Below, in pieces: positions 26,588-38,031 of a stretch of DNA of 64,000 bases. The notes under the pieces are model-generated. The model made no database searches. It was not told the origin of the DNA and saw only the letters and a program-made list of their open reading frames with translations. Location: positions 124,001 through 188,000 of the forward strand of contig NZ_FOKF01000004.1 of the NCBI RefSeq assembly GCF_900111995.1, read 5' to 3'. Positions within the stretch are counted from its first letter, which is position 1. Each line of letters starts with the position of its first letter. The translations under genes were made by a program, and so were the position numbers. This DNA is from Collimonas sp. OK607 (lineage in GTDB: Bacteria; Pseudomonadota; Gammaproteobacteria; Burkholderiales; Burkholderiaceae_D).

Positions 26588-27319
26588 CTAGATTCCCAGA
26601 TAGGCTTGCTGAACGGCCGGATCGTTGATCAGGTTTTTTGCAAGTCCGCTATGCACGATGCGGCCGGTTTCCATCACGTAGGCACGGTCTGCGCCGGACA
26701 AAGCCAGCTGCACATCCTGCTCGACCAGCAATACGGTCACGCCATCCCGCTGGATCGCGGCCATTACTTCCATCAGCTCCTGCGTCACGACCGGCGCCAG
26801 GCCCAGGCTCATTTCATCGATCATCATCAGTACCGGCGCCGCCATCAAGGCGCGCGCGATGGCGCACATCTGCTGTTCGCCACCCGACATGCTGCCGGCC
26901 AGCTGGCGCCGCCGCTCTGCCATGCGCGGGAAGATGGCGTACATCTTGTCCAGGTCGCGCTCGATGGCGGCCTTATCGTTGTGACGGCGGTAACTGCCCA
27001 TCAACAGGTTGTCTTGCACGGTCATGCGGTCGAACAACTGACGTCCTTCGGGCACCTGCACCAGGCCCAGGCCGAAGATTCGATCGGGCGTTACCCCAAC
27101 CAGTTCGCGGCCGTTCATGACAATGCTGCCGCTGCAAGACAACATGCCTGATAAAGCCCGCAGCAAAGTCGTCTTGCCAGCACCGTTGCTGCCGACCAGC
27201 GCCACCATTTCGGCGGGATAGATTTCCAGGTCGACGCCGTGCAACACCGGCAATTCACCGTAGCCGGCACCCAGATTGCTTACTTTAAGCAGGGGAGTCG
27301 TATCTGCCGGAGCGCTCAT
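26588..27319 (-). CDS. livF: branched-chain amino acid ABC transporter ATPase LivF
   Basis: 243 residues, second ATPase of the HAAT transporter. Walker A GSNGAGKTT (about residues 38-46), signature MSGGEQQMCAIARALM (about 144-159), Walker B LMMIDEMSLGLAP. The GLVQVPEGRQLFDRMTVQDNL block separates LivF from LivG. Its first four bases overlap the end of livG. Confidence 0.94.
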   Translation of the reverse strand: MSAPADTTPLLKVSNLGAGYGELPVLHGVDLEIYPAEMVALVGSNGAGKTTLLRALSGMLSCSGSIVMNGRELVGVTPDRIFGLGLVQVPEGRQLFDRMTVQDNLLMGSYRRHNDKAAIERDLDKMYAIFPRMAERRRQLAGSMSGGEQQMCAIARALMAAPVLMMIDEMSLGLAPVVTQELMEVMAAIQRDGVTVLLVEQDVQLALSGADRAYVMETGRIVHSGLAKNLINDPAVQQAYLGI

Positions 27320-28050
27320 GGCCGCTTCTTTCCCAGATAAGCCTGCACTACGACCGGATCCGACAGCACCGCCTCGGGCGTGCCATCGGCGATCTTTTCT
27401 CCATGGTGTAGCACCAGCAAGCGATCCGACAGGCTTTTGATGGCCTTGATCACGTGCTCGATGACGAGAATGCTGATGCCTTGATCGCGCACTTTGCGCA
27501 GCAGGTCGATAACCTCATCGATCTCGACATGGTTCAGGCCGGCCATGATCTCGTCGCACAGTAACAGCTTGGGCTGCATCGCCAGCGCCTTTGCCAGCTC
27601 CAGCCGTTTGCGGCCCGGGCCACCGAGTTCATCGGCGCGTTGATCGATGTGTTTATCCAGTCCCACGAATTCAAGGCAGGCACGCGCCTGTTCGCGCGCC
27701 TGCGCCAGGCGCGACTGGCCGCCGTCGCGCCCGAACAGAGCGCCGACGGCGACGTTATCCAATACTGTCAGTCCCGGAAACGGACGCATGATCTGGAACG
27801 TGCGGCCAATCCCGAGCCTTGCGCGGCGAAATGCGGGCAGGCGGTTGATGGACTCGCCCTGGAACAGCAACTCGCCCTCGGTCGGCGCCAGGGTTCCGCT
27901 AATCAGACTGATCAATGTTGTCTTGCCCGCGCCGTTGGGGCCGATCAGACCCAGGATTTCGCCCTGCGCCAGCGTCAGGCTGACATCGTTAACCGCGATC
28001 AGCCCGGCGAAACGCCGGGTGGCATGACGGACTTCGAGCAGGGCAGTCAT
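27316..28050 (-). CDS. livG: branched-chain amino acid ABC transporter ATPase LivG
   Basis: 244 residues. Walker A GPNGAGKTT (about 37-45), IGRTFQIMRPFPGLTVLDNVAVGAL Q-loop block typical of LivG, and LLCDEIMAGLNHVE as Walker B with the LivG-specific GLNxxE. The signature is degenerate here (ELGGPGRKRLELAKALA in place of LSGGQ), which is unusual for the family, where LSYGQQR is more often seen. Overlaps both livM and livF by four bases. Confidence 0.92.
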   Translation of the reverse strand: MTALLEVRHATRRFAGLIAVNDVSLTLAQGEILGLIGPNGAGKTTLISLISGTLAPTEGELLFQGESINRLPAFRRARLGIGRTFQIMRPFPGLTVLDNVAVGALFGRDGGQSRLAQAREQARACLEFVGLDKHIDQRADELGGPGRKRLELAKALAMQPKLLLCDEIMAGLNHVEIDEVIDLLRKVRDQGISILVIEHVIKAIKSLSDRLLVLHHGEKIADGTPEAVLSDPVVVQAYLGKKRP

Positions 28051-29003
28051 AGCCTGTGGATCCGGATGTTTTCAATGAAATAACGCCAGCCGGTTTTGCG
28101 GAAACGCCGCAGCATGTCGGCCAGGCCGAGGGGCATCATGACCACCGCAGCGACGATGACGACACCAAAAAACAGGCCGGCGACGCTGGTCACTTCACTC
28201 GACAGGAATTCGGAAACGGCAGACAGCGAGAGCGCGCCGACGATGGGCCCCAGCACGGTGCCGGGGCCACCGAAGACAGCCATGATGATCATCTTGACGT
28301 TAAGGCTGATATCGAAGGCGCTTTCCGGATCGAGGAAGGTAATCCAGTAAGCATGAATACCGCCGGCCAGGGCGCTGAAGATGCCTGAAAGTGTAAACGC
28401 AAGAACCTTGTACAGAGTAGTGTTGACACCCATGACGGCAGCGGCTTCCTCGTTTTCTCGAATCGCGATGAGTCCGAAACCGAAGCGGCTGCGCGTCAGC
28501 CAGAAGATCGTCAGGGTAGCGATCACCAACAGGCCCAGCGCCAGTTCATAGAACAGCCGGTCGTTATTTAACGGCGGCAGCACCAGGCCGATGTTTTGAC
28601 CAGCCAGCCCGACGTTGGAGACGATCGCGGTCATGACCTGCGACAAGGCCAGCGTCGCAATCGCGAAGTAGTGGCCTTTGAGACGCAGCACCGGCAAGCC
28701 CAGCAGAACCGCAAAGACTATCGCCAGCAGCACGCCGAAAACCAGGCCGACACCGAACGGCAATTGCCACTGCACCATGGCGATGGCCACGCCGTAGCCG
28801 CCCAGTCCGTAAAACACCGAATTGCCGAACGAAGCATAGCCGGTATAGCCGCCGATGATGTTCCAGCCTTGCGCCAACACCGCCAGCAGCAACGCGTTGA
28901 TGCCGAACTGGATCAGCACGTCGGATCCGTACCAGGGAACGCCGGCCAGCAGTAACAGGGCGAGCACTACCAGGCCTGTGCGCCACATCTTCTTGTTGCT
29001 CAT
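28047..29003 (-). CDS. livM: branched-chain amino acid ABC transporter permease LivM
   Basis: 318 residues from the ATG at 29003, which has GGAAAGA upstream; the same frame stays open to 29471 only as a shadow of livH. About nine membrane helices. LLLAVLAQGWNIIGGYTGYASFGNSVFYGLGGYG and the long EAA-like loop RSRFGFGLIAIRENEEAAAVMGVNTTLYKVLAFTLSG are LivM hallmarks. Its start overlaps the livH stop (ATGA). Confidence 0.94.
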   Translation of the reverse strand: MSNKKMWRTGLVVLALLLLAGVPWYGSDVLIQFGINALLLAVLAQGWNIIGGYTGYASFGNSVFYGLGGYGVAIAMVQWQLPFGVGLVFGVLLAIVFAVLLGLPVLRLKGHYFAIATLALSQVMTAIVSNVGLAGQNIGLVLPPLNNDRLFYELALGLLVIATLTIFWLTRSRFGFGLIAIRENEEAAAVMGVNTTLYKVLAFTLSGIFSALAGGIHAYWITFLDPESAFDISLNVKMIIMAVFGGPGTVLGPIVGALSLSAVSEFLSSEVTSVAGLFFGVVIVAAVVMMPLGLADMLRRFRKTGWRYFIENIRIHRL

Positions 29004-29863
29004 GTGGTCTTTCCAAGTAAGCCGCTGGGACGCACGATCAGCACCAGCACCAGGATGCCGAAGCTGGCGACATCGGCGAAGGTCTGGCCGATATACAAGG
29101 CGGTCAGCGACTCGACGATCCCCAGGAACAGCCCGCCGACGATGACGCCCAGCGGATTGTCGAGGCCGCCGATAATCGCAATGGCGAAGGATTTGGCGGT
29201 GAGCGTGGCGCCGATGTACGGATTGATTTGCGACACCGTGCCATACAGCGTGCCGGCTGATCCCGCCAGCGCAATGCCCAAGGCGAAGGTCATGGCATAC
29301 AGGTGACGTGGTTCGACGCCGTAGAGGCGGGCGGCAGTCAGGTTCTGGGCGGTGGCGCGAATCGCCCGTCCGAGCCGGGTGTGCAGTAAAAACAGCCACA
29401 TGCCGACTGTCAGGACAATGGCGACACCGAACGCACCCAGCCGAGCCACCGGAAATACCACCGGCCCCCATGCCAGGCTGTTGCCGGCGTAAGGTGGGTT
29501 GATGGTGCGAAAGTCTGCAGAAAATACCAGTTGGGCCAGATAAGTCAGCACCACTTCCAGTCCGAAAGTGATCAGCAGCGTGTTGAACATCGGCGCCCTG
29601 ATCACCAGGTTGAGCAAGCCACGCTGCAGCGCATAGCCGAGGGCGAACATTACGGCAGCGGTGATGGGTAATCCGAGGAACGGATCAATATGCGCGTAGG
29701 TGTAGAGGTACCACGACGCGTAGGCGCCCAGCATGATGAAGGCGCCATGCGCCAGGTTGACGATATTGAGCACGCCCCAGACCAGGGCCAGGCCAAGCGC
29801 CATGACAGCGTACAGCCCGCCGAGCAGAATGCCGTTGACGAGGATCTGTGCGAGCAGTTCCAC
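29000..29863 (-). CDS. livH: branched-chain amino acid ABC transporter permease LivH
   Basis: 287 residues. NGILLGGLYAVMALGLALVWGVLNIVNLAHGAFIMLGAY opens the protein and is diagnostic of LivH; RLGRAIRATAQNLTAARLYGVEPRHLYAMTFALG is the cytoplasmic coupling loop. It forms the heterodimeric channel with LivM. 24 bases after livK. Confidence 0.95.
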   Translation of the reverse strand: MELLAQILVNGILLGGLYAVMALGLALVWGVLNIVNLAHGAFIMLGAYASWYLYTYAHIDPFLGLPITAAVMFALGYALQRGLLNLVIRAPMFNTLLITFGLEVVLTYLAQLVFSADFRTINPPYAGNSLAWGPVVFPVARLGAFGVAIVLTVGMWLFLLHTRLGRAIRATAQNLTAARLYGVEPRHLYAMTFALGIALAGSAGTLYGTVSQINPYIGATLTAKSFAIAIIGGLDNPLGVIVGGLFLGIVESLTALYIGQTFADVASFGILVLVLIVRPSGLLGKTT

Positions 29864-29887
29864 CTGAAATCCCGATGGCCTACCGGT

Positions 29888-31123
29888 TTAGCGTGCGGAC
29901 CAGGCGGGCATCGGGTACTTCGGTTGTTTAACGAAGCCCTTGGCGCCGTAGATTTCCGCCAGTTGATTGCCTTGTACCTGGATTACAACTTGCGGCAGGT
30001 TGATTTGTCCCTGCGCGTTGAACGCAATCGGACCATACAGGCTATCAAACTTGATCTTCGCCAATGCGTCGCGCACCTTTTGCGGGTCGATGCTGTCAGC
30101 GTCTTCCATCGCCTGCACCAGCGCTTCTACGTCGGCGGCGCCTGAAGCGGCATGATAGTCCGGATCATAGCCGAATTTGGCCTTGTATTCCTTGGCAAAC
30201 TGCTGCGCATCGCCAAACCAGCGGTCTTTCAAGGAGGTGCTCGGCAACCAGGCTGTCATGCCAAACGCGTAGTCGGCATCCTTACCCAAGGCTTTGCGGA
30301 AGTCTTCGCTCGGCACGCCCACCGTAAACGAATACAGCTTCGGCGCCACTGCCAGGCTTTTGGCCTGCCGTACGAAATTCAAGATCTCGGTTTCGTGGCC
30401 AGCCACCAGCACTACATCGACGTTCTTGCTCTTGATCTGGGATAGCAGCGAGTTGAAGTCGGTGGCGTTAGTGCTGTAGCGCTCATCCATGACGACATTC
30501 AATCCTGCTTGCTTCAGTTTAGGCCGCGTACCTTCCGCCACCGATACATCGAAGGCGTCATCGGCGTACAGCAGAGCCACCGATTTCGGCTCCGGTTTGA
30601 GCGACTTGAGCATCTCGACGGTGCTGCCAAAGTAATTGCTGGCAGGCGCCAGCGTGCCGAAAATGTAGTTGAATTTACGCGCGAAAATCTGGTCCGAAGC
30701 GCCACCGCCCTCGACCATCGGGATCTTGTATTTTTCCGACACGGCCGAATCGGCCAGTGCAAAATTGCTGGCGAACGGCCCCAGCAGCAAGTTGACCTTG
30801 TCCTCTGTCACCAGGCGCGTGTATTGGCGCACGCTTAGATTGACGTCAGATTGATTGTCGTAGAGTCGGAGCGCCAGTTTATGCTGCTGGCCACCGATTT
30901 TCACGCCGCCCGCGGCATTGATTTTGTCGATCGCGAGTTGATAGGCATCGCGATAATAGCGTCCGGTGTTGGCGACCGGACCGGTCAGTTGCACCGAAGC
31001 GCCCAGCAAGACATCCTGAGCCAGCGCGGCTCCGGCCGGAGCGCAGGTCAGAACGGCGGCGGATAGGGTGGATAACAGGAAAGCAGGCAGGGCAGGGAAC
31101 AGACGTGAACGTTGAAGTAGCAT
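29888..31123 (-). CDS. livK: ABC transporter substrate-binding protein, branched-chain amino acid type
   Basis: 411 residues with a signal peptide ending near residue 35 (ALAQ before [15 protein letters not shown]). Periplasmic type-1 binding fold: [34 protein letters not shown] in lobe 1, [31 protein letters not shown] next, and MTAWLPST late. The ligand may be a branched-chain amino acid or an amide/urea-type compound; the family is broad. First gene of a five-gene minus-strand operon livK-H-M-G-F, all coupled or nearly so. Confidence 0.9.
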   Translation of the reverse strand: MLLQRSRLFPALPAFLLSTLSAAVLTCAPAGAALAQDVLLGASVQLTGPVANTGRYYRDAYQLAIDKINAAGGVKIGGQQHKLALRLYDNQSDVNLSVRQYTRLVTEDKVNLLLGPFASNFALADSAVSEKYKIPMVEGGGASDQIFARKFNYIFGTLAPASNYFGSTVEMLKSLKPEPKSVALLYADDAFDVSVAEGTRPKLKQAGLNVVMDERYSTNATDFNSLLSQIKSKNVDVVLVAGHETEILNFVRQAKSLAVAPKLYSFTVGVPSEDFRKALGKDADYAFGMTAWLPSTSLKDRWFGDAQQFAKEYKAKFGYDPDYHAASGAADVEALVQAMEDADSIDPQKVRDALAKIKFDSLYGPIAFNAQGQINLPQVVIQVQGNQLAEIYGAKGFVKQPKYPMPAWSAR

Positions 31124-31256
31124 GATGTACGCTTTCTTATAAGAATTAGAATTGCGAATCGTGGTATTCAGGCTGTGTATAGCTTACTCTCGCGATTTCC
31201 GAAATGCAAACTGGAAATATTCCGCGACATATTTTCAAGTTGATTCGCGAAGAATC

Positions 31257-31288
31257 AAAAAAAAGCCCCGCCTGGGTATGGGCGGGGC
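31257..31288 (-). terminator. terminator after prfC
   Basis: GGCGGGGC (31281-31288) and GCCCCGCC (31265-31272) form a perfect 8-bp GC stem with an 8-base loop; on the minus strand it is followed by eight T. It stops prfC before the livK promoter region. Confidence 0.88.
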
Positions 31289-31307
31289 CTTTTGATAAAA
31301 AATTACG

Positions 31308-33011
31308 TTAGTTCAGCTTGACTGCATGCTCTCGCGTTTCATGGAACACCACTTGCGGCCAACGCTCCTGCGTCAGGCGCAGGTTCACGCCCGAGGTCGC
31401 CAGATAGGCCATGTTGCCGGCCGCATCGTAAGCGACGTTATGGCCGGCCGATGATTTCTCAAAGTCGGCCAGGATTTTCTTGTCGTCGCAGGTGATCCAG
31501 CGTGCGCTGCTGATGCTGGTGCCTTCGAATACGGCGTCGACGCCATACTCGTTGAGCAAGCGGCTGGCGACCACTTCAAATTGCAGCACGCCGACCCCGC
31601 CCAATACCAGATCGCTGCTGGTGACCGGCTTGAAAACCTGGATCGCGCCTTCTTCACCTAGCTGCTGCAAACCTTTATGCAACTGCTTGATCTTGAGCGG
31701 ATTGCGAATCCGCACCGAACGGAAAAAATCCGGGGCGAAGTAGGGGATGCCGGTGAACTGCAACAGCTCGCCTTCGGAAAAACTGTCGCCGATCTGCATG
31801 TTGCCGTGGTTCGGCAGGCCGATGATATCGCCGGCGTAAGCTTCTTCGACCTGTTCGCGGCTGGATGCCATGAAGGTCACCACATTCGATACCTTGATCT
31901 CGCGGTTCAGGCGCAGATGCTTGATCTTCATGCCGCGCTGGAAATGGCCGGAGCAGACGCGCAGGAAAGCAATCCGGTCGCGGTGCGCCGGGTCCATATT
32001 GGCCTGAATCTTGAACACGAAGCCAGAGAAGCTCGCTTCCTTCGGCTCGACGGTGCGCACAGTGGCATCGCGCGAGCCAGGCGGTTGCGCCCAGTCGATC
32101 AGTGCATTCAGGATTTCGCGGATACCGAAATTGTTAATGGCGGAACCGAAGAATACCGGGGTTTGCACACCGGCCAGGAAAGCTTCCTGGTCGAAAGGAT
32201 GCGAAGCGCCGTGCACCAGTTCGACTTCCATTCGCAGTTGCTCGATTTCACGCGGGAACATTTCGTCCAGGCGCGGATTGTCGATGCCCTTGATCACTTC
32301 AAAGGTCTGGTCGGCCTTGTCGCTGCCGGCAGCGAATAGCAGGATTTCGTCGCGCAGCAGGTGATACACGCCGCGGAAAGTCTTGCCCATGCCGATTGGC
32401 CAGGTCACCGGCGCGCACTGGATCTTCAACACCGATTCCAGTTCATCCAGCAATTCCAGCGGATCGCGGGTTTCGCGGTCCATCTTGTTCATCAGCGTGA
32501 TGATCGGCGTATTGCGCATGCGGCAAACGTTGAGCAGCTTGATGGTCTGGGTTTCAACACCCTTGGCGGCATCGATCACCATCAGCGCCGAGTCGACCGC
32601 TGTCAGTACCCGGTAGGTATCTTCCGAGAAATCCTGGTGACCCGGGGTGTCGAGCAGGTTGACCACGTGGTCGCGGTATTCGAACTGCATGACCGAGCTG
32701 GCGACGGAAATGCCGCGCTGCTTTTCGATGTCCATCCAGTCTGACGTCGCATGGCGGCCGCTCTTGCGGCCCTTGACCGTGCCAGCCAGCTGAATCGCGC
32801 CCGAAAACAGCAGCAATTTTTCTGTCAGCGTGGTTTTACCAGCATCCGGATGGGAAATGATGCCGAAGGTGCGGCGGCGCCCCACTTCGCTGGCGATTTG
32901 TTCGACGGAAACATTGTGGGCGAGGACTTCGGCGGCATCGGCTGCATCGGCAGCGTTTGTTGCGGCAGTCGTGTCATTCAGGTCTGGTTGCCCGGAGATC
33001 GGTTCTTGCAT
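31308..33011 (-). CDS. prfC: peptide chain release factor 3
   Basis: 567 residues; E. coli RF3 is 529, and the extra length is an alanine-rich N-terminal extension (about 38 residues, [12 protein letters not shown]). It is a GTPase that removes RF1/RF2 from ribosomes after peptide release. G1 HPDAGKTT at about residue 54-61, G3 DTPGHQDF, G4 NKMDR, then the RF3-specific [34 protein letters not shown]. It is divergent from hrpA. Confidence 0.97.
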   Translation of the reverse strand: MQEPISGQPDLNDTTAATNAADAADAAEVLAHNVSVEQIASEVGRRRTFGIISHPDAGKTTLTEKLLLFSGAIQLAGTVKGRKSGRHATSDWMDIEKQRGISVASSVMQFEYRDHVVNLLDTPGHQDFSEDTYRVLTAVDSALMVIDAAKGVETQTIKLLNVCRMRNTPIITLMNKMDRETRDPLELLDELESVLKIQCAPVTWPIGMGKTFRGVYHLLRDEILLFAAGSDKADQTFEVIKGIDNPRLDEMFPREIEQLRMEVELVHGASHPFDQEAFLAGVQTPVFFGSAINNFGIREILNALIDWAQPPGSRDATVRTVEPKEASFSGFVFKIQANMDPAHRDRIAFLRVCSGHFQRGMKIKHLRLNREIKVSNVVTFMASSREQVEEAYAGDIIGLPNHGNMQIGDSFSEGELLQFTGIPYFAPDFFRSVRIRNPLKIKQLHKGLQQLGEEGAIQVFKPVTSSDLVLGGVGVLQFEVVASRLLNEYGVDAVFEGTSISSARWITCDDKKILADFEKSSAGHNVAYDAAGNMAYLATSGVNLRLTQERWPQVVFHETREHAVKLN

Positions 33012-33288
33012 GATGCGTGGTTCAGGCGATCTCGGCCGCCTGCCTTGAGAATAATGAATGCGGAAAAAAAGGAAAACCTGCCTGCCAGTCGTTGTGGCTG
33101 ACCATATGTTGGCATAGGCAGTTTCGATAACCCTCGATTATAACGTATGTCATGTCGCGAATCAGTGTTGTCAAAGCAATCATGGCATTAACCCGCCACG
33201 AGCTTATTTCATCGAAATTGCCATTATTGCAATTTAGTGACGGGCAAAACAGTTAGAGATATGCAGCGGCTTCCGCTATGGCGGTCTG

Positions 33289-33303
33289 TATAATTCCATC
33301 CTC
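33289..33303 (+). promoter_or_regulatory. hrpA promoter -10 very close to the start codon
   Basis: TATAAT at 33289-33294, so transcription should begin near 33301, only about three bases before the ATG at 33304. There is no ribosome binding site between them. The -35 region is weak. The mRNA may be leaderless. Confidence 0.4.
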
Positions 33304-36300
33304 ATGTCAGTATCAGAATCCAACAAACCTCCGCGGTCAACAGATCGCCCAAGTTCCCAGCGTGCTGCTGGCCGTCCATCCCAGCCGCGCCCGGCTTCAT
33401 CGCGTCCAGAGTCGGCACGGCCGGCGCCTGAGCGCAATCCGCTGCCACCTATCGTGTTTCCCGAGGAGTTGCCGGTTTCCGGCAAGCGCGCTGAAATTTC
33501 GGCGGCGCTGGCAGCAAACCAGGTCATCATCGTTTGCGGTGAAACCGGCTCGGGTAAAACCACCCAGTTGCCGAAGATCTGCCTGGAACTGGGGCGCGGC
33601 CAAACCGGCATGATCGGCCATACCCAGCCGCGCCGGATTGCTGCTTCCTCGACTGCCAAACGCATAGCCCAGGAACTCAACTCGCCGCTGGGCGAGCATG
33701 TCGGTTACAAAGTGCGTTTCAACGACACCCTGACCAAGGGCGCCTGGATCAAGCTGATGACGGACGGTATCCTGCTGGCCGAAACCCAGACCGATCCCTT
33801 GCTGCGCCAGTACGACACCATCATCATCGATGAGGCGCATGAACGCAGCTTGAACATCGACTTCCTGCTGGGCTATCTGAAGCAGTTGCTGCCGAAGCGT
33901 CCGGACCTGAAAATCATCATCACCTCGGCGACGATCGATGCCGATCGTTTCGCCCGCCATTTCGGCACGAACGAGAAGCCCGCGCCGGTGATCGAGGTTT
34001 CCGGGCGGCTGTATGCAGTTGAAGTGCGTTACCGGCCGGTCGACAATGCCGACCGCAGCGGCGTCAATCCCGCCGCTGCAGCAGCCAAGCCGAACGCGCC
34101 GCAAAGCGCCGCCCAGCGCGACCGCGAGCAACGCGATCTTATGGATGCGGTGGTGGATGCCGTCGATGAGCTGGCCCGTATCGGCTCCGGCGACGTGCTG
34201 GTGTTCTTGCCGGGCGAGCGCGAAATCCGCGACACGGCCGAGGCACTGCGCAAGCACCATCCGCCTCATGTTGAAATCCTGCCCTTGTTTGCCCGTCTGT
34301 CGGCGCAGGAGCAAGAGCGCGTGTTCAAGTCGTCCAATGCGCGGCGCATCGTGCTGGCGACCAACGTCGCCGAAACCTCGCTGACCGTGCCTGGTATCCG
34401 TTATGTGGTGGATGCCGGCCTGGCGCGGGTAAAACGCTACAGCTATCGCAACAAGGTCGAACAGCTGCAGATCGAGCCGATTGCGCAGTCGGCTGCCAAC
34501 CAGCGCGCCGGCCGTTGCGGCCGGGTCGCTGCAGGTGTCTGTATCCGGCTGTACGAAGAGCAGGATTATCTGCAGCGGCCGAAATTCACCGAACCGGAAA
34601 TCCTGCGCTCGTCGCTGGCTTCCGTCATCTTGCGGATGAAGTCGCTGCATCTGACCGATGTCGAAACTTTCCCGTTCATCGAGCCGCCGCCGGGCCGCGC
34701 TATCGCAGACGGTTATCAACTGCTGCAGGAACTGGGCGCGGTTGACGACAATAACGAACTCACCAAAACCGGTCGCCAGCTGGCCAAGCTGCCGCTCGAT
34801 CCACGTGTCGGCCGCATGATTCTGGCGGCGTTGGACAATGTCTGCCTGACGGAAATGCTGATCATCGCCGCCGCCTTGTCAGTGCAGGATCCGCGTGACC
34901 GGCCATTGGAAGCGCAAGGTGCGGCGGATCAGGCGCATAAAAAATTCGCCGATGAAAAATCGGAATTCCTGAGTTACCTGAAAATCTGGAAATGGTTTGA
35001 AGACGCGATTGAACACAAGAAAACCAATCGCCAGCTGATGGATAACTGCCGCGCCAATTTCCTGTCGCAATTGAGATTGCGCGAATGGCGCGATGTGCAT
35101 TCGCAGCTGCTGACGATTGTCCGCGAACAAGGCTGGCGTTTGAACGAAGCGCCGGCTACTTATGAGCAACTGCATTGCGCTTTGCTGACGGGCTTGCTTG
35201 GCAACGTCGGTTTCAAGGCCGACGAAGACTCGCATTATCTCGGCGCACGCGCGATCAAATTCCATCTGTGGCCAGGTTCACATTTGTCGAAGAAGGCTGG
35301 CAAGTGGGTGATGGCGGCCGAGCTGGTCGATACTAGCCGCCTGTACGCGCGTTGCATCGCGCAGATCCAGCCGGAATGGCTGGAGCGGGTCGGCGCCCAC
35401 TTGTTGAAAAAATCGTATGGCGAGCCGCGCTGGGAAAAACGTACGGCCCAGGTCTCCGCATCTGAGCGCGCCACTTTGTACGGGCTGGTGGTGTATAGCC
35501 AGCGCCGCATCAATTTCGGTTTGATCAACCCGCAGGAAGCGCGCGAGATATTCATCCGCGACGCGTTGGTAGGCGGTGAATTCGATACCCGTGCGCCATT
35601 CTTTGCGCACAACCAGAAGTTGATCCGCGAGATCGAGAATCTGGAGCACAAGTCGCGCCGGCTCGACGTGCTGGTCGACGATGAATTGATCGCAGCGTTT
35701 TACGACAAGCTGATTCCGTCGGATATCTGTAATGGCATCACGTTTGAAAAATGGCATAAGGATGTCAGCGTCCAGACGCCCAAGCTGCTGTTCCTGAACC
35801 GTGACGATCTGATGCGGCATGAAGCCGCCGGCATCACCACCGAACTGTTCCCAAAAGTGATGCGGGTGGCCGGCATCGAAATGGCTTTGTCCTATCATTT
35901 CGAACCGGGTACGCCGCGCGATGGCGTGACGCTGACGGTGCCGTTGTACGCGTTGAATCAAGTGTACGTCGACCGTTGCGACTGGCTGGTGGCCGGCATG
36001 CTGAAGGAAAAAATTCATCTGCTGCTGAAATCCCTGCCGCAAAAAATACGCCGCAATTGCGTGCCGCTGCCAGACTACGCCGCTGGATTCTGCGAGCGGA
36101 TACAGGCACGTCATGTGTTCGGTCACGGCAATCTGCTGGATGCCTTGATGGCGGATATCCGCACCGAAACCAGCGTCGCCACGCGCAGCACCGATTTCAA
36201 GCAGGAAACCTTGCCTGCCCATCACTCGATGAACTTCAAGGTGGTGGACGAGCATGGCCGGCAGCTCGACATGGGGCGCAACCTGGCCGCACTGCAAGCC

Positions 36301-37332
36301 GAGTTTGGCGGGCAGGCGCGTGAAAGTTTCCAGAAGCTGGCAAGTGTCACGGTCGCCGACGACAGTCCGGCCGCAGCGGCACCGTCGCAAACAGCTAATT
36401 CAGCAAGTAAGTCAGCAGCGCCGACGGCAACCCGGGTTGCCGTTCAGCCGGCTGCAAAGACCGGTGACGGTACGAATGCGCAATTCAGCAATCTGACCAG
36501 CTGGACCTTTGGCGAACTGCCCGAACTGCTGGAAATCCAGCAGGGCAAGCAAACCTTGATCGGCTTTCCGGCGCTGGTGGACCGGGCGACGCATTGCGAT
36601 CTGGAGGTATTCGATGATCCGAACGAGGCGGCACGGGTCCATCATTTGGGCTTGCGCCGGTTGTTTGCCTTGCAACTCAAGGAACAATTGAAATTCCTTG
36701 AGAAGAATATCCCTGGCCTGCAGCAAATGGGCATGCAATTCCTGGCGTTGGGTTCGCAGGAAGAACTGCGCGACCAGATTATTCATGCGGGGCTTGAACG
36801 TGCCTGCCTGCAACTGCCACTCCCACGGACTGCCGCAGAATTCACGCAACGCAAGGATGAGGGCAAATCGCGGCTGGGTTTGCTGTGCAATGAAATTGCC
36901 CGGCTGGCGGCGCTGATCCTGGGCGAATATCACGGCTTGCCGAAACGCCTGCAAGGTGCCAAGGGGCATCCGCAGGCGGTTGCCGATATCCAGGCGCAAA
37001 TGCAATCGCTGGTCGGCAAGCGATTCATTGCCGATAACGACTACGCCAACCTGACCCATTTCCCGCGTTATCTCAAGGCGGTGAATGTACGGCTGGAGAA
37101 ATTACGCGCCGATCCGAGCCGCGATGCCAAACTGATGGCGGAATGGGCGCAAGTGGCGACGCCGTGGCAACGGGCGCAAAAGGACCGGAGCGGCAAGACA
37201 GATCCGAAGCAGGCGGAATTCCGCTGGTTGCTGGAAGAGCTGCGGGTGTCGCTGTTTGCGCAAGAGTTGCGCACGCCGATGCCGGTTTCGGTCAAGCGTT
37301 TGCAGAAAGTATGGGAAACCATGCAACGTTAG
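33304..37332 (+). CDS. hrpA: ATP-dependent RNA helicase HrpA
   Basis: 1342 residues (E. coli 1300). DEAH-box helicase: Walker [13 protein letters not shown] at residue 79, DEAH in [17 protein letters not shown] at residue 176, SAT (ITSATID), [18 protein letters not shown], and QRAGRCGRV as motif VI at about 400. Helicase-associated domains follow, then the long HrpA C-terminal DUF3418 region. The first 45 residues are low-complexity Pro/Ser/Arg. A less conserved Ala/Ser/Thr linker falls at about residues 1020-1060. HrpA acts on RNA and on stalled ribosomes. Confidence 0.96.
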   Translation: MSVSESNKPPRSTDRPSSQRAAGRPSQPRPASSRPESARPAPERNPLPPIVFPEELPVSGKRAEISAALAANQVIIVCGETGSGKTTQLPKICLELGRGQTGMIGHTQPRRIAASSTAKRIAQELNSPLGEHVGYKVRFNDTLTKGAWIKLMTDGILLAETQTDPLLRQYDTIIIDEAHERSLNIDFLLGYLKQLLPKRPDLKIIITSATIDADRFARHFGTNEKPAPVIEVSGRLYAVEVRYRPVDNADRSGVNPAAAAAKPNAPQSAAQRDREQRDLMDAVVDAVDELARIGSGDVLVFLPGEREIRDTAEALRKHHPPHVEILPLFARLSAQEQERVFKSSNARRIVLATNVAETSLTVPGIRYVVDAGLARVKRYSYRNKVEQLQIEPIAQSAANQRAGRCGRVAAGVCIRLYEEQDYLQRPKFTEPEILRSSLASVILRMKSLHLTDVETFPFIEPPPGRAIADGYQLLQELGAVDDNNELTKTGRQLAKLPLDPRVGRMILAALDNVCLTEMLIIAAALSVQDPRDRPLEAQGAADQAHKKFADEKSEFLSYLKIWKWFEDAIEHKKTNRQLMDNCRANFLSQLRLREWRDVHSQLLTIVREQGWRLNEAPATYEQLHCALLTGLLGNVGFKADEDSHYLGARAIKFHLWPGSHLSKKAGKWVMAAELVDTSRLYARCIAQIQPEWLERVGAHLLKKSYGEPRWEKRTAQVSASERATLYGLVVYSQRRINFGLINPQEAREIFIRDALVGGEFDTRAPFFAHNQKLIREIENLEHKSRRLDVLVDDELIAAFYDKLIPSDICNGITFEKWHKDVSVQTPKLLFLNRDDLMRHEAAGITTELFPKVMRVAGIEMALSYHFEPGTPRDGVTLTVPLYALNQVYVDRCDWLVAGMLKEKIHLLLKSLPQKIRRNCVPLPDYAAGFCERIQARHVFGHGNLLDALMADIRTETSVATRSTDFKQETLPAHHSMNFKVVDEHGRQLDMGRNLAALQAEFGGQARESFQKLASVTVADDSPAAAAPSQTANSASKSAAPTATRVAVQPAAKTGDGTNAQFSNLTSWTFGELPELLEIQQGKQTLIGFPALVDRATHCDLEVFDDPNEAARVHHLGLRRLFALQLKEQLKFLEKNIPGLQQMGMQFLALGSQEELRDQIIHAGLERACLQLPLPRTAAEFTQRKDEGKSRLGLLCNEIARLAALILGEYHGLPKRLQGAKGHPQAVADIQAQMQSLVGKRFIADNDYANLTHFPRYLKAVNVRLEKLRADPSRDAKLMAEWAQVATPWQRAQKDRSGKTDPKQAEFRWLLEELRVSLFAQELRTPMPVSVKRLQKVWETMQR

Positions 37333-37463
37333 CGTCAGTAAGTATCAGTAGACACCCTGTAGAGCGTGAAATCGCTGTTTTAAAAGGGTTTTCGCGTAAA
37401 ATTGCGCCAAATGCAGGTTACAAATTCATTACACACAATTGCAGGCAGAAGAGGAAATACGCT

Positions 37464-38030
37464 ATGAGCATCAAATCCGATAAATGGATACGCCGCATGG
37501 CGCAGGAAACCGGCATGATCGAGCCGTTCGAGCCTGGTCAGGTGCGCGAGGCTAACGGCCACAAGATCGTCTCTTACGGCACCTCGTCGTACGGTTACGA
37601 TATCCGCTGCGCCAATGAATTCAAGATTTTCACGAATATTAATTCCACCATCGTCGATCCCAAGAATTTCGACGAGAAATCGTTCGTCGATTTCAGCGGC
37701 GATGTCTGCATCATCCCGCCTAATTCCTTTGCGTTGGCGCGCACCATGGAATATTTCCGTATTCCGCGTAGCGTACTCACCATCTGCCTCGGTAAATCGA
37801 CCTACGCGCGTTGCGGCATCATCGTCAACGTCACCCCGTTCGAACCAGAGTGGGAAGGTTATGTGACGCTGGAGTTTTCCAACACTACGCCGCTGCCAGC
37901 CAAGATATACGCTGGTGAGGGCTGCGCCCAGGTGCTGTTCTTCGAAAGCGATGAAATCTGCGAGACCTCCTACAAGGACCGCGGCGGCAAATATCAAGGA
38001 CAGCAGGGCGTGACTCTGCCAAAGACCTGA
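37464..38030 (+). CDS. dcd: dCTP deaminase
   Basis: 188 residues. It deaminates dCTP to dUTP for thymidylate synthesis, working upstream of ThyA (54093-54887). [31 protein letters not shown] holds the catalytic Arg/Glu and the trimer core; [14 protein letters not shown] and the C-terminal [11 protein letters not shown] latch are present. GAGGAAATAC precedes the ATG at 37464; the frame is open to 37143 only as a shadow of hrpA. Confidence 0.96.
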   Translation: MSIKSDKWIRRMAQETGMIEPFEPGQVREANGHKIVSYGTSSYGYDIRCANEFKIFTNINSTIVDPKNFDEKSFVDFSGDVCIIPPNSFALARTMEYFRIPRSVLTICLGKSTYARCGIIVNVTPFEPEWEGYVTLEFSNTTPLPAKIYAGEGCAQVLFFESDEICETSYKDRGGKYQGQQGVTLPKT

Positions 38031-38031
38031 C

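Noticed and set aside
28047-29471. 474-codon version of livM
   Set aside because: The extra 156 residues overlap livH in another frame; GGAAAGA before the ATG at 29003 and the ATGA overlap set the real start.
35278-36390. 370-codon minus-strand frame (also 37885-38988 and 47535-48524)
   Set aside because: Antisense shadows of hrpA, the DUF2863-like gene and opgD.
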